From NCBI GenBank assembly GCA_005281725.1, contig SSBO01000009.1:6014303-6078302 (forward strand): 64,000 bases of DNA, in the 5' to 3' direction. Every line of letters begins with the position of its first letter. Position 1 is the stretch's first letter. The DNA is from Wuchereria bancrofti (taxonomy: Eukaryota > Nematoda > Chromadorea > Rhabditida > Onchocercidae). This document shows, piece by piece, positions 49,301 to 60,898 of this stretch. The notes beneath the pieces are model-generated. The model did no database searches. It was not told the origin of the DNA and saw only the letters and a program-made list of their open reading frames with translations. Position numbers and translations under genes: made by a program.

Positions 49301-52300
49301 GGTACTTCAGGTCATTTATCAAATTCTCAATAATCGGTGATTACAATTTCATTATTTTACGATCCCACAGTGTTTATGTAGTGAACTGAATATTCACGGA
49401 GTCCTTCAGGACTCCGTGAATTTCATGCGCGACAGTAAGACATTGAATGAAGGCACATAGGCCTTCCTTGTAGTCTGTAGCACAGAAGAAATATCTGCGC
49501 ATGAGTGGATTCGGCACCCAATTTATTATTGCTAAGAGAATGAAGGATAGGATGCGCTATTTGATCGCTTCTAACAAGTGCCTTAATTTATTTTTCTCTT
49601 CTTTCTCTCCCAACATATACTTTACAACATTTCTCTTTCGTCGAGTTATTTAACCTCACCTGGATTATTTTACTTTCTCATTTCAATTTTTAGTAGCTAA
49701 GAACTTGACTGTTCCATGCAAACAAATTAATTCACATTTGAGCCCCGTGCAACACTTTCTTTTCGTTATTGATATAATGAAAAAGTTATAAAAGAAAGAC
49801 ATCCTTTCTTTTATAATTTTGTCCTTTCTTTTATAATTTTATTTATGAAATAAAAATGAATTATATATCATTATTTTTATTATTATTTATTATCACTATT
49901 ATTATAATAATAATTATTATTAAATCATTGCTATTACTATTATTACTTCTACTACTAATGATGATAAGTCTTTAATTATTAGTTATTTAAGCAAATGTTT
50001 ACTTAGTCAAATGTTATTTGTAAAATTAGTGAAATGCAAATCCACCGAATTATGTTAGGTTTGCCAGCCTTTGTTCTATTATGCTGATAAAAGTTTTAAG
50101 TGGATCAGCGGAAAGTTGTGGGTTTGGTGTAATGCTTTGATAACTTTGATGAAGTAAGGTAATTTCTGTAAAAGGTTATATTTGCTTTTTGACTTAATAC
50201 TTCATGTTTTGCAGTGTATCCAGCTCCAAATTCAACACCAGCTAATCAGCAATCAAATTTACAACCTCAGCAGTATTCACCCGTTGGTATGCTACTGTTT
50301 CATCATTAATGTTGAATATAAATTCTAGATTTGCGGATTGTTCTTTTTAACATCGAGAAAGCGAGTTTACTGATATGGATTAGTATGGATTAGTGAGTTA
50401 GCAATACGCTACTCTTATCTGTATAAAAAATAAAGTCAGCACGTGCTATGCAGTTCATAAAAATCCCAAAGTTCAACATATTGTGTATAGAAGTAGTTGT
50501 AACTACAAATCTTCGGTTATATCTGTTTCTCGAGCTTTCTATTGGAATTTGTAACTGTTACTTTCAAAGTAATGAATTACTTTTTCTTTTTTTTTTGCAT
50601 TCTTATGAACAGTTTTGCCGCGTTTATTGGAGTGATGAATTCACCAGTAGAGAAATTGTTGGATAAAAGGAAGCATGAATAAAAGTACTTTAAGATACAA
50701 CATTTTTTTGCAGTCGATAATAAGACTTGAAATTACATAGTCTACTCTCTGCACAAAGTGGCAAAAGAATCCTTTCTGTTATTGTTGCTGAATATCTTAT
50801 ATTTGTAAAATGGAAAATGAATACACATTTATGCATCTCTGAGTGAATGCTTGTGTCGTAGAGTACTCAGTTATTCCTCCCTCTTTCTTAGAAAAAAATC
50901 AGAGTGCTGAAATGGGACAACTATGTTTAATGCAAAAATAAAAAGGTCAAGTTCAGCAATTCAGAACTGTCCTTGAAATTTTGATGAAAATCATATATTT
51001 TCATCAGTATGATAGACAAGATTTGAATTTTATTTGTGAATGAAATTATGGAAACAGTTTTTCATTTCTTGTCAAGAAAAATTTATTTAGATATGTTCAA
51101 GAAGTATTAATTATCTAAAGACTTGTATATCAAGAGGCTTATTTTACAGCAAGATATTCAGCACAAGGAGCAGTACAAAGCCAAGCACCTGCTGCTCCGA
51201 TAAATTCATGTTATCAGACGCCATCTGGTCACGATATGCGCTCACCCCAGCTGATGTCTCCAACTCAAGCCTCAATTCCTGGTGCTGTTTTGCAAGCTGC
51301 TGGCAGTGGCTTGACACCTCCCGTTAACACTGCACTGCAACGGAATATTTCAAACAGTAAGCTAATTTTCGTCCAATTTTATCACTTGTTTTCCTAACAC
51401 TTTCTATGGATTCTACATTATTTTTCAAAGAATTGAATATTTTTTCACTTGCTTTAGATTTCTGCAAAACCAGCTTATTCATCCTTAATTTTTTCTTTTG
51501 AGATACGTTGTGCTTCCAAAACCTTTTTAAAGGATTAAGAGTTTATTTTTCCTGGAATTTTGTCCTTTTTGCAGTTATATCCATTCAGTTTTTAATGGAG
51601 TTAATGTGCTCCTTTTCAGTGGATATACAACCAAGTAATAGTCCTACTGTGAGTTCTCATATCCGTATGGTGCAGCAAACGACACCTTTCTACGGACACG
51701 ATCCAAATGTTGCTGGAAGTGGTACTACTTTTAGGATGCTGTAATCAATTTTAGATCACATTTGAGAGTTTGAAAATTATTTTTCTGGTCATAAGAATAC
51801 AATTACTTATTTCAACGGCCAAAAATTACAGTGCAGTCAGACATGTGCCTTGTCGGTTGTTTCTTCGTGGTCATTGAACATGAAAAAGTGTTGGTGGATC
51901 GTTTAGATGTACAGGAAATAGGTGCCGTTGTTAGATTACATGGTGGTGAAATCGAATTCGGTGTACGGGCTTACAATAATGTGAACAGCGATCGAGTGAC
52001 CCACGTTATCTGCGAATCTATGCGACATCCGTTAGTTCAACAGGTGATTGCAATTAGTGGCAGTTCATTTTGATCATTTATTCATTTTTGTGTTATAAAG
52101 GTTCAGTATACTCTTTTTTTGCAAGGTTGACAAGTCCTCCACTTTTTTTCTATGGTCTTCAATCTAACCTAATTCTCATAAAGCAGTTGGCTGACTTTAC
52201 GTTTCGCATATCCACCAGCATGTGGAAGCTGTTGAAATTCATCTGACCTGACATGAAATCATTCTGAATGCAACCTCTTAACGCCATTTAAGTTTACACT

Positions 52301-55300
52301 TCTGTTAGATATTAAAAGAATGAATAACAGCCTGTCTTGCCGACTTTTTTCTGTTTCCCATATCGGCAGGAACAGCATGTATTACATGACACCAGTTTGG
52401 AGTTTTACAGGCACTAAAGAGGGGTAAGCGATGTGTAACTCTGCACTGGTTAAATGATGTTCTCAGCAAGAAACATCTTGAAGCACCCTGGCGTGTTTTT
52501 CATCTGCCAACATTTTGGACCGACAATCACAGACCAGCTGCCGGCAAAGTATCAATTAAAATGAATTTATTGAGTTTTATGACGAAATCTCGAAGTTGAA
52601 GGGACACTGTGTTAACTGGAAATAAGAAGGCCAAAAAATCAAAAAAGATTTAAAGAAATTGCGGAGCACAATGACATATTTGGGACATTGAGACACTCTA
52701 AAAAATTAAAGAGAACTTCACTAAATTCTGGTTTAATTTTTTTTGTAAATTTAATATTTTTCGTACTAGCAAACAGCATTTTATAGATAATAGCAATAAA
52801 CGGCTTCAATGAAAATGAACGGTGTGGTGTACGAATGATGATTACTGCCATAGGCGCTCGATATACTCCTCATCTTACTAGTCATAACCATTTTTTAGTC
52901 ACGAAAACGTATGAAAATTTCTATTTTGCTCTTCACAGTTTTAATTATGGTTGTACTATCTTGCATTTTCTCTCTTGACAAGAATTTTTAAGGGTTGAAA
53001 TGCAGCTAATGTATTATCTAATGCAAACAATTATTTCACATTGGAAAGTAAGTGAATCAGTTATTGTTTTAGATCTGAAGGCGAGAAAATAGAACGATGC
53101 CACGAAATGGGCATTTCAGTTGTAACATATCAGTGGCTGGTTGAGATTTATTTGGGTATCAAGAATGCGGTGAATGAAAATGAAAATTGCAGTCCCATTC
53201 CGGGGATGGTCTCGGACACGAATGCCACACCTTATAATATGGAACATTATTCAGAAGCATGCAAACAGTTCCTATGTTTGTGCTTTATTAAATTCATTTT
53301 TTATTAAAATCCCTGAGTGGGTTATGTATTATATAAATTTCTTGGTTGCAAATGAAGTTTTCAGTATGTTTCATTAGTTTCATTCTATAATTAGGATTTC
53401 CGGTTATTTCTTTTATTATTAGAGGTCAAATCCTTCGTGTAAAGGTTTATAAAAAATGCTAAATAAATGTGGAAGTGTGTATTGAATAGACATAAATTCT
53501 GGTCCAGAGAGGGAGAATGTAAAAGAAGTCAAATAAAGCTTGCTTTAAAAACAGACTAATAATAGTAAATCAGGTTCCTCAAAATGTATCCAGATGAATG
53601 ATGCCAAAATAGCCTAAAAACATAAAAATGTTTATTCGACTGGTCATAAAATACAGTCTGTTTATTACTCGCTAAGTGTTTTTGATATTCACAATGAGAT
53701 AACAGATTATTTCAGTTCCATGGAAAATACCAATTGTATTTGCAAATGAACAATGGCAACGAGCGCTAGAAGTTAAAAGAAACGTGGAAAATGATAAAAA
53801 TATTTTTCCAAATAAACGGTTTCGGTAAGCTTCTGGCAGGACTTCGAATATGTGATAATTTTGAATTTGGAATACATAGAAATTTATGGAGTTTACCCAA
53901 CCCATTATAGCATGACAACTCCACCACCAACCGATGAAGAAATTGAAACAAGAAGGTCTGAAATGGGTACCCTCAAAGAAGTTCCAGTAGTATGCTTCAG
54001 CGGTTTCACTCCCGAAGAAAAGGATGCATTAGGAAGAGTATGCTTCCATTTTTAACAGTTGGATTAGAATTTTTCTGACTTAATCTTTGGTTTTGAATTA
54101 AGCTCCTGGCCTGAACTGGTCAGTCCAACATTATTGTGGTAAATCGGAGATTATTTGAAGATTATTATATTATTAGAGAATTATAATTGAGGATTATTAT
54201 AGGGGTAATGTTTTTTACATTTAAATTTTTAGTAAATTAAGTAATGGGCATGATGTTCATTTTACTTTTCTTCCGGAAATTTTTACAAGTTTTTCGGTTA
54301 ATGAGTTAAAATTGGTCAATGATGTTTTCAGAAAGTACGTTTTCTTGGTGGTGCGATTACTGAAAAAGTGCAAGAATGCACACATTTAGTGGTACTTAAT
54401 TTGTGGCGTACACTTAAGCTTCTGGAAGCAATAGCATTGGGGAAAAATGTTGTTGGGCCAAATTGGGTTACTGATGGCTACCGGTGTCGCGTCATCCCAG
54501 GTAAGTTATTGAAATCTCCGACAAACAGGCAAAACTATGTTTTATTTACTAAAAAAGAGTCAACTCGGATGAAAAGGAATGTTAATAAGTTTGGAATTGA
54601 TATGTTTTACGATTAAAAAAAAAAACACAGATTCACTGGATTACTTTGCCCGAGATGATGAAAATGAGAAAATATTTGGTTACAATCTGAAATATAGTGT
54701 TTTGAAAGCACGCTATCGAAAGCTTTTCCAGGTATACTTGTAGTTTTTCTTAAATTTGAATTGTTATTTCACTCTCCGCTTATGAAAATCCTATAATGGA
54801 TTTTTTTTCTTTAAAATAAATGCTTATTTATATTAGTTGAAACATTCCGTATTTCAGGATGTAACATTTTACTTGACTCCGAGTGTTGAGCCATCTTACG
54901 AGGAATTATTGGCTTTGATTGAACTTGCTGGGGGTACCGTGTTAAGGGAAAGACCTCAACCACAGTATGTTATACACTGCATTGAGGTAATAATATTCAT
55001 TCATTTTCAGTGCTTGAATCTTGTTTTAAATCACTTTGTTTTAAATCAACTACTGCCCAATGTTACTCACTTACCGATTATTGAATTTTCTCAAGTTCTT
55101 ACATGTAATTCACAGGTTTTATAGACCGAGTCATTGCTGTTACTGATTGGTAATGACAGTGATGTACATCTGTTGCAGTATTTAACGGATTGTGGAATGC
55201 GTACGTTTCATTTGTTTTTTATGATTTATAAATCACTTGGTTGAAATTTCAATTTTTTTGATTTTTAAAAAAATTTAAAGCTTTTTCTTAAAAAAGACTT

Positions 55301-55475
55301 ATTTACAGCCGTGCACAATGTAGAAATAATTTTAACGGGTATTTTGCGCCAGAAACTGGAAAATTCGCCTCTTTACCGTGTAGCACCAATTCGACCACCT
55401 TTGCAACCAGCGCAAATGCAACCTGTGTCAACCAAGAATGCTCAACAGAGTGTTTCTCAGCGAGTCACTGCATGA
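31340..55475 (+). CDS. pis-1: PTIP/PAXIP1-type BRCT-repeat protein
   Basis: Nuclear scaffold; family members work in MLL3/4-type histone H3K4 methyltransferase complexes and in DNA-damage responses (C. elegans PIS-1, vertebrate PAXIP1). Twenty-four exons agree in phase and give about 1,015 residues. The first 500 are Pro/Ser/Gln-rich; the remainder holds four BRCT-type domains matching BRCT3-6 of vertebrate PTIP. The N-terminal BRCT pair of vertebrate PTIP was not found. The start ATG (31340-31342) follows an acceptor-like TTTCAG by eight bases, consistent with a trans-splice site. The stop is TGA at 55473-55475. Introns are very unequal: most are 60-500 bases, but 33449-36850 and 37982-50214 are 3.4 and 12.2 kb. 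Orthology is inferred from domain order; the gene symbol follows C. elegans usage. Confidence 0.9.
34490..34626 (+). CDS. Candidate alternative last exon of PTIP
   Basis: An acceptor GGTCCAG ends at 34489. The next two bases complete the split codon left by exon 8 (phase 1), and the frame then runs 45 residues (VAGVQIFPSLNNLNN, IPYHYHPEPTHIRNLEYG, SLNHLNQ) to TAG. An AATAAA hexamer follows about 60 bases later. If used, the product would be a short Gln/Pro-rich protein without BRCT domains. Phase has a one-in-three chance of agreeing by accident, so this remains a hypothesis. Confidence 0.4.
34688..34693 (+). terminator. Possible poly(A) signal for the alternative last exon
   Basis: AATAAA 62 bases after the TAG of the candidate exon. 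Its position suits 3'-end formation, but the hexamer is common in such DNA. Confidence 0.35.
43191..43441 (+). CDS. Candidate extra exon in the PTIP giant intron
   Basis: An open stretch of 83 codons begins right after a CTTATAG acceptor and ends in AAA|GTAAGT, an excellent donor, leaving phase 1. That fits the next PTIP exon at 50215, which starts with two bases. It cannot follow exon 10 as modelled (phase 1), but fits after exon 9 (phase 0), or after an alternative GTGAGA donor at 37924 (phase 0). The product is acidic and codon use looks coding: SRKKCLYDRFNQPSTRIG, LMLKEEEQGEEVLALPSPG. No domain was recognised. It could also be the first exon of an internal-promoter transcript or belong to another gene. 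Confidence 0.45.
47194..47213. repeat. AT dinucleotide microsatellite
   Basis: Alternating AT run of about 20 bases in the PTIP giant intron. Confidence 0.9.
49392..49421. repeat. Perfect 14-bp hairpin in the PTIP giant intron
   Basis: Bases 49392-49405 and 49408-49421 are exact reverse complements with a 2-nt centre. The arm is ATTCACGGAGTCCT, GC-richer than its surroundings. It could be a cruciform or the remains of a small foldback element. In RNA the loop would open to four or more bases. Confidence 0.9.
49786..49840. repeat. Inverted and tandem repeat pair
   Basis: TTATAAAAGAAAG (49786-49798) pairs with its reverse complement at 49804-49816, and the 19-base unit at 49802-49820 is repeated exactly at 49822-49840. 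The array lies about 400 bases before the PTIP exon at 50215. Confidence 0.85.
49869..49966. repeat. Imperfect ATT/ATA trinucleotide tract
   Basis: About 100 bases made mostly of ATT, TAT and ATA triplets with interruptions, grading into ACT/CTA triplets at the right end. This is a degenerate microsatellite near the 3' end of the giant intron. Confidence 0.8.
51832..55475 (+). other. pis-1: PTIP exons 14-24: four BRCT domains
   Basis: Exons 51832-52043, 52411-52548, 52787-52908, 53073-53275, 53716-53824, 53911-54037, 54332-54500, 54631-54731, 54858-54986, 55125-55200, 55309-55475. Domain 1 spans CLVGCFFVVIEHEK to KRCVTLHWLNDVL; domain 2 has IIAINGFNENE, GARYTPHLTSHNHFLVTK and VVTYQWLVEIYLG; domain 3 has VVCFSGFTPEEKDAL, ECTHLVVL and KNVVGPNWVTDGY; domain 4 has DVTFYLTPSVEPSYEELL, LAGGTVLRERP and PVHNVEIILTGIL. 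The conserved Trp of helix 3 is present in domains 1-3. The tail after domain 4 is rich in Pro and Gln. Donor 53275 (GTTTGT) is the least certain junction. Confidence 0.93.
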
Positions 55476-55536
55476 AATTTATTGTCCATAGTCTTCACTT
55501 TTTAAATCTCTGCTATTGTTTTTTTGATTGTACAGA

Positions 55537-55542
55537 AATAAA
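55537..55542 (+). terminator. Likely poly(A) signal of the PTIP gene
   Basis: AATAAA 61 bases after the PTIP stop codon, the first perfect hexamer downstream. Confidence 0.5.
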
Positions 55543-57561
55543 TCTTGTGTTTCTTCTCCTTCATTTTTCGTGTTTTAATTCCTGTAATCAGTTTTTTATT
55601 CCTAAAATCGATTTATCTTTCTGTAGACTCTATTTTAGTGTTATAATTTCACATTTGATGTAGGTTATTTCTTTCTTGAGGTTTTAATGCTACTTTATGA
55701 AGGTACTACCCGTTTGGGAATTGTGAAGGCTAAACTCTAATAAAACGAGTTCCAGATAGGAAATGGCGAATTAACAAAGAACTACTGGTTTTGAGAAAGC
55801 ATAAGAATTCAAGATCATCTCTAACCTTTTTTCCATGACAAAAGGATGTTGGTAAAATGTGGATGGTATAGTAAACTTTTCGATGTTTTTCAGGATTTGA
55901 AGTATAGTCAGAAATGACAAAATAAACGAATTATGTCATTCATTGTCCAGTGTTTATTTGTATCCAGTTTAACTAACTTCTCTGAAAAAGGATATTTTAT
56001 AAAATAAAAGTAATGAGGTTACAGAAAGTAAGAGTGAAGTTTTTCGCACTAAAAACAAATTGTTTGCTTTTCGTATTACCTAATGCATAATTGCACAGCT
56101 TACGATTGTGGCAATCACAAGCATCTGTTATTGTTTCTGGCTGAATTTGGCTCTAGGAATAGAAGAAGTATCTTCGTTGTGTTGGTTGCTAGTGGATAGT
56201 AGTACTGGGAATAAGTTTCATCTGATTCAACTGATTATATCAAGGGGAGAGCAAACATCGTTTCCGCAGCAAGTTTGGGAAGTATTCACTAAATAATAGT
56301 GCGGGAAACTCATTATTTGGCCGGGTAGTCATCGTTTCGTCTTGATCATTGTCACGCTATCATTAGACACATTTTGTAGGTTACTAACTAGTGATCCATT
56401 CTATCATTCCAAAGTCTTTTCTCTGAGTAGTCAATTCCTTTAAGCAGGAAGCATTACAGGAAGCGTCACTAATCTTAACTTTGGAAGTTTCCATTCCATC
56501 TTTAGGGAAACGTCATTTCCATGGATGATAGTATAGTATTAAATTGCTGACTAGAGAATATCATTAGATCAGGAAACATGTGTCAGACTGAAGGACTCAT
56601 GTACCTGTACTGAAAATACAGAAGTATAAGTTCAACTCAAAAGTACGTGTATCAGTGTATATTAAACATGCTTGAGCACTAGTTGACGAGTGGCGGAGAA
56701 TTTCGTTTTTGAATGTACAAAGGAATAGCCAGTATAATTATCCACTTCTATAACACCTCTAGCGGACGACTGATAAGGTGATAAGGTCCTTGGACTGGGA
56801 AGTAACAGAAAATTAGACAGTGGGTGGACTTCTCGAAGTTGTGGTCATCTTTAGCGACTTATAGTATTTGAATAGAATTTATAGTAGATGTTTAAATACG
56901 TTCGACTGCTTTGTGGGACTTACGGTGATAGTTGGAAAGAACATGTGAACTGAAAAGTATGCGTCTTTGCTGATCAAATGTTCATTACTAATTCACAGTT
57001 GTGTAGTTTAATTCACATGCATGAATTAGTGGAGTGAGGTACTCTCTGCTTGCCACTTTTATAGTCGCATATATTTGTACACACATTGGAAACAACGTCA
57101 AAAACCGGTAACAAATAGATGTCGTCAGTGTGACATTCTTCTTTTGAAAATATTACGAGAAATGGATGTGAATGAAAATTAATTCTTTCAAAAGTTTAGA
57201 TGGACGAAAGAATATGTAGTAAGTGGTATGAGATTCGGGGTAGAGGCGGTTATTTCAAAATTAGCAGTGTAGTCATCGTGTGCTACTGGACTCCACTCGA
57301 TAGTGGAGTGGCTAGATATCTTTCTAGCTGCGGCCTAGCAAAATGGCTCCGTTGGCTTAACCTAGATATTTCATTTTACAAGGGTCTCTTCTTTCTAACC
57401 GTTTTTATTGATTTCGGGCATGGTGTTTGTTGGTGATTTAACTTATAAGAAAATATTGGACAACGTGTTTACTTGGGATGAGTCCTCCTTCTTAATTTTT
57501 AAGGAAGGAAAAGTATCGAATATGTGATTATATCCTTGGCCTTCAGTCCTATTCTGTCGAG
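55543..57561. other. Intergenic region before the G-beta-5 gene
   Basis: About 2 kb; no exon or RNA gene is supported on either strand. It should include the promoter of the G-beta-5 gene, whose first ATG follows the region directly, with a TTCAG acceptor-like site 15 bases before it. Open frames here are below 80 codons and unrecognised. Confidence 0.5.
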
Positions 57562-60500
57562 ATGAGCGATGAACATAGTACTCCAGGTTCCACCTTATTT
57601 TATTTGAATAATTATGAAATGGACAAAAAGAGAGAGAGAATAGATAAATTTTTACTTGAAAGAAATGCAGATATGAGATTCCGTTCTGTATAGAAAGTAT
57701 CTAGGATTATTCGTTTCGACAGAATTGATGGATCCGTTTCTTGATAAGGAAATCGTAAGAAATTGATAGTCTTTGAAATGAACGATATCCTAATGTTTTT
57801 TCTTTCCAGTGGAAACAAAAGAAAGATCAACTGCTGATGAGCCATCCACAGCAAAAATCATCGCATCTGTTCAGGCCATTGCTGTAGAGACTGGAATAAG
57901 GTTGAAATATTTTACTTTTCTGCTGCTTGTATACCTCACTTTTCGCATTCATTAGTTTTCAAAACATTTCTCATAGACTTTTGGTTAATTTAGAAGTTCA
58001 GACACCGTCGATGTGCTGGCCCGTGAGGCAGAAGATCTCCGAAGAAAGCTAGAGGTGGAACGAAGAAAACTGAACGATGTTTCGAGTGAGTCTTGAGAGT
58101 ATTATCCACTTCAAACCATTTTCATTCGCAGTGTTCTTAAGCTAATTCTCCTACTATACCGGAAAATCTTGACATGTGATAAAGGATTACTTCAACTTTT
58201 ATTTCTAAAGCGAGCATTTGGTGACCATTAATGAGCAGTGCTGATTTGTGTTGTGTTATCAGTAGTTCATGATTAAAACTTTCTAATATATTTACTTTAG
58301 TTGAACAAGCAGCTGAAAGTCTCGAACCACTAACACAGCTAAATATTAAACAACGTCGTATATTGAAAGGACATGCTGGGAAAGTGCTCTGCATGGATTG
58401 GTCCTTAGATAAACGGCATATCGTTTCTTCTTCACAGGTTCTTGCTTTCATAGTAATTATGTATTTTTTGGCGGAAACGTCTGGCACATTCAGTTTGGTT
58501 TTTCTAATTCCAAACCTTGAATTTTGAGTTCTAACTTTCCGTGGGAACTCTCAACAACTTTCTTTTCATTTTTCGAGGTTTTCCTTCTATATCCTCAATG
58601 ATGTTATCAGAATTCACTGAAGAACGATAACTTTTAAATGTCAAATTACATTAGGTCTGAAAGATTTTTTATATGTATGTAGGGTACATAACAGTCATCA
58701 AGGCCAAAATATGAAACCTATGCCAATGAAATTAAGTATTAATAGTTCCTGACTTGTTTTACAGATGGAGACGAATCTTTCAACTCATTTCATATTTATG
58801 TTGAATTTAAAAAAAAAATGATTTTTTGCGAAGGATCAGTTACTGGAGTTAAGAAAGTTTTCTATACTGTCACTCGCTTTGCTCTCCTCTCAATTTGGAA
58901 TTCAAGGAAAACAACTCAAAGAATAATTTACTGTCATTTCTTTGCTGACATATAGCCAAGATGATGACATATATTTCACACCAAACCGACTATAGATTTA
59001 TAGGATAGGTTTATCGGCGCATTGAACTTCTAACATTTAAATTTGGTTGTTCAGGATGGAAAAGTAATCGTTTGGGATGGTTTTACAACGAATAAGGAAC
59101 ATGCTTTAACTATGCCAACAACATGGGTGATGGCTTGTGCTTACTCCCCTAGTGCGCAAATGATTGCTTGCGGGTATTTTAAGTTTTCCAATTATTTTGT
59201 TTTTAGATTTTATTATTCATGCCATTAAAACTTTTTTGCTGCAGAGAATCCAAATGGAAAAATTTTGGAAGTAATCGTTTGGAAGTGATTACTGAAATAC
59301 CGGTTTCGCCGTGTATCGTCACTTTTAAGCTATCATTTTAAATTATTTAAAATGATAATTTGTTCTATGATAAAACTGTTGTTTTGTAAAGTATTACATG
59401 TTGATTTGAGAGGTTTGGATAATAAGTGTTCAGTGGTGCCGCTGAGCTTTGAAGATGATATCCTACAAAAAAAACGATCGGTTGCGACACACACGAGCTA
59501 TATGTCATGCTGTACTTTCCTTAGATCTGACAATTTAGTTAGTTTTTACTGAGATTTGATAATTTAGTAAGTCATTTTTTATTTTACACGTTCAGAGCAA
59601 AAAACTCATTCTTGTATGCTACGCGGAACACTCCTTTTTCTCTAGAAAATAACCAAAGCAAGCTCAAATTGTTTTCTAAACAGAGGAGAATATTACGATC
59701 AATTATTTACAGCTTCTGACTGGTAGCGGTGATTCAACGTGTGCAATATGGGATGTGGAGAGTGGTCAGATGATTCAAAACTTTCATGGCCACATTGGTG
59801 ATATTTTTGCAATTGATGTGCCTAAAAGCGACACTGGCAATATTTTTATTTCCGGGGTAAATTTCATTTTTGTTGTATTCATTCCGTTTTACATTTAGAA
59901 CTTCCGGAAAAAGCTTCAAGCTTCCAGCAGGCCTACTTTTCAGAGTAAATGAATGAAGTGGTAGGTCAGTTAACTGATATTGCTTATTTTCTGGAAATTT
60001 ATTTTAAGGGAGCAGATAAGCATGCATTAGTTTGGGATATAAGAACCGGACAGTGTGTACAGAGTTTCGAAGGACATGAAGCAGACATCAATACAGTTAG
60101 ATTTCATCCAAATAATGATGCTTTTGCTACCGGCTCAGATGATGCTTCAGTTGGTTCCTTATTGATTTTTATTTTTGTCAATTCTTTTTTCGGATGCTGC
60201 ATTTGTTGCATTTCGTAAAATTTCGTGTTGTGTTAATTCAGGTTATAAAACTCCTTCACGTTTTAGTGCCGATTATTTGATTTACGCGCTGATCGACAAG
60301 TGTGTGTTTATGAAAAAGAATCCGTTTTGTTTCCAGTGAACGGTGTCGACTTCAGTTTAAGCGGTGAGCAAATTGTCTTGGTAGATATTATTTTTAAAAG
60401 GAGTGACAGAGGAATCACAATTCAAGAGTGTACACAAGTTCAAAATACTGCGTTGTCTTCTGATTATAGTGAGCTGAACGCCAAACATACCCATAATTTC

Positions 60501-60898
60501 TGAGTCGTCACTATGATGTTTTTTAGGCCGTATACTTTTTGCCGGTTATGGCGATTATCGTGTTGGTGTATGGGATTCACTAAAATGTGTACGTCATTCA
60601 GTCCTATACGGTCATGAAAATAGGATTTCATGTTTACGAACAAGTCCAGACGGGACTGCAATATGTACTGCTAGCTGGGACTGTACCATTCGTGTGAGTG
60701 TTTTCTCCTAAAGTTTCATTTTATATACAAGGAATCTTTCCAGCACATTAATAAGATGGATCTAGATTTCATTGGTTGGCACACGAAATCATTGGCTGAC
60801 TCTACTGAAAATACTTGCAATATCAAATACTAGTCCACAACTTCCAGACTCATTATATGATTTAAAACCACGCATACGCTTTTTAGATATGGGCATGA
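57562..60898 (+). CDS. gpb-2: G-protein beta-5 subunit (GPB-2 type)
   Basis: Seven-bladed WD40 protein that pairs with the GGL domain of R7-type RGS proteins (EGL-10 and EAT-16 in C. elegans) to speed G-alpha shut-off in nerve and muscle. Exons 57562-57586, 57810-57900, 57994-58085, 58301-58437, 59055-59173, 59411-59537, 59713-59856, 60009-60149, 60267-60363, 60527-60693 and 60887-60898, in phase throughout, give 383 residues. The N-terminus is a variable Ser/Thr-rich extension, then a coiled coil ([16 protein letters not shown]). WD blades include [88 protein letters not shown] and [11 protein letters not shown]. The last exon is 12 bases (Ile-Trp-Ala-stop). Close to beta-5, not to beta 1-4: [10 protein letters not shown] and GLDNKCS are diagnostic. 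Confidence 0.97.

Larger units (their letters stand above)
37982..50214 (+). other. PTIP giant intron, 12.2 kb
   Basis: The exons at 37906-37981 and 50215-50286 join in phase across it (phase 1), so this stretch is read as one intron. It is AT-rich, with many pyrimidine-rich stretches and only short open frames. Notable contents: a coding-like exon at 43191-43441, an AT run at 47194-47213, a 14-bp hairpin at 49392-49421, and a repeat cluster at 49786-49966 just before the 3' splice site. No complete nested gene was found on either strand. Confidence 0.7.
31340..51721 (+). other. pis-1: PTIP exons 1-13: Gln/Pro/Ser-rich half
   Basis: Exons 31340-31402, 31561-31661, 31916-31985, 32168-32282, 32439-32522, 32655-32801, 33119-33264, 33394-33448, 36851-37107, 37906-37981, 50215-50286, 51150-51356, 51620-51721. 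The product is low-complexity: SPMGSPSGMHPPPSP, GPQQQQYSCHAQMQQPQW, KAQQQPKYPIQSS, LQPQQYSPV. No globular domain is visible. Compare the Gln-rich segment between BRCT2 and BRCT3 of vertebrate PTIP. Acceptor at 32655 was preferred over one at 32643 because only it keeps the frame. Confidence 0.85.
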
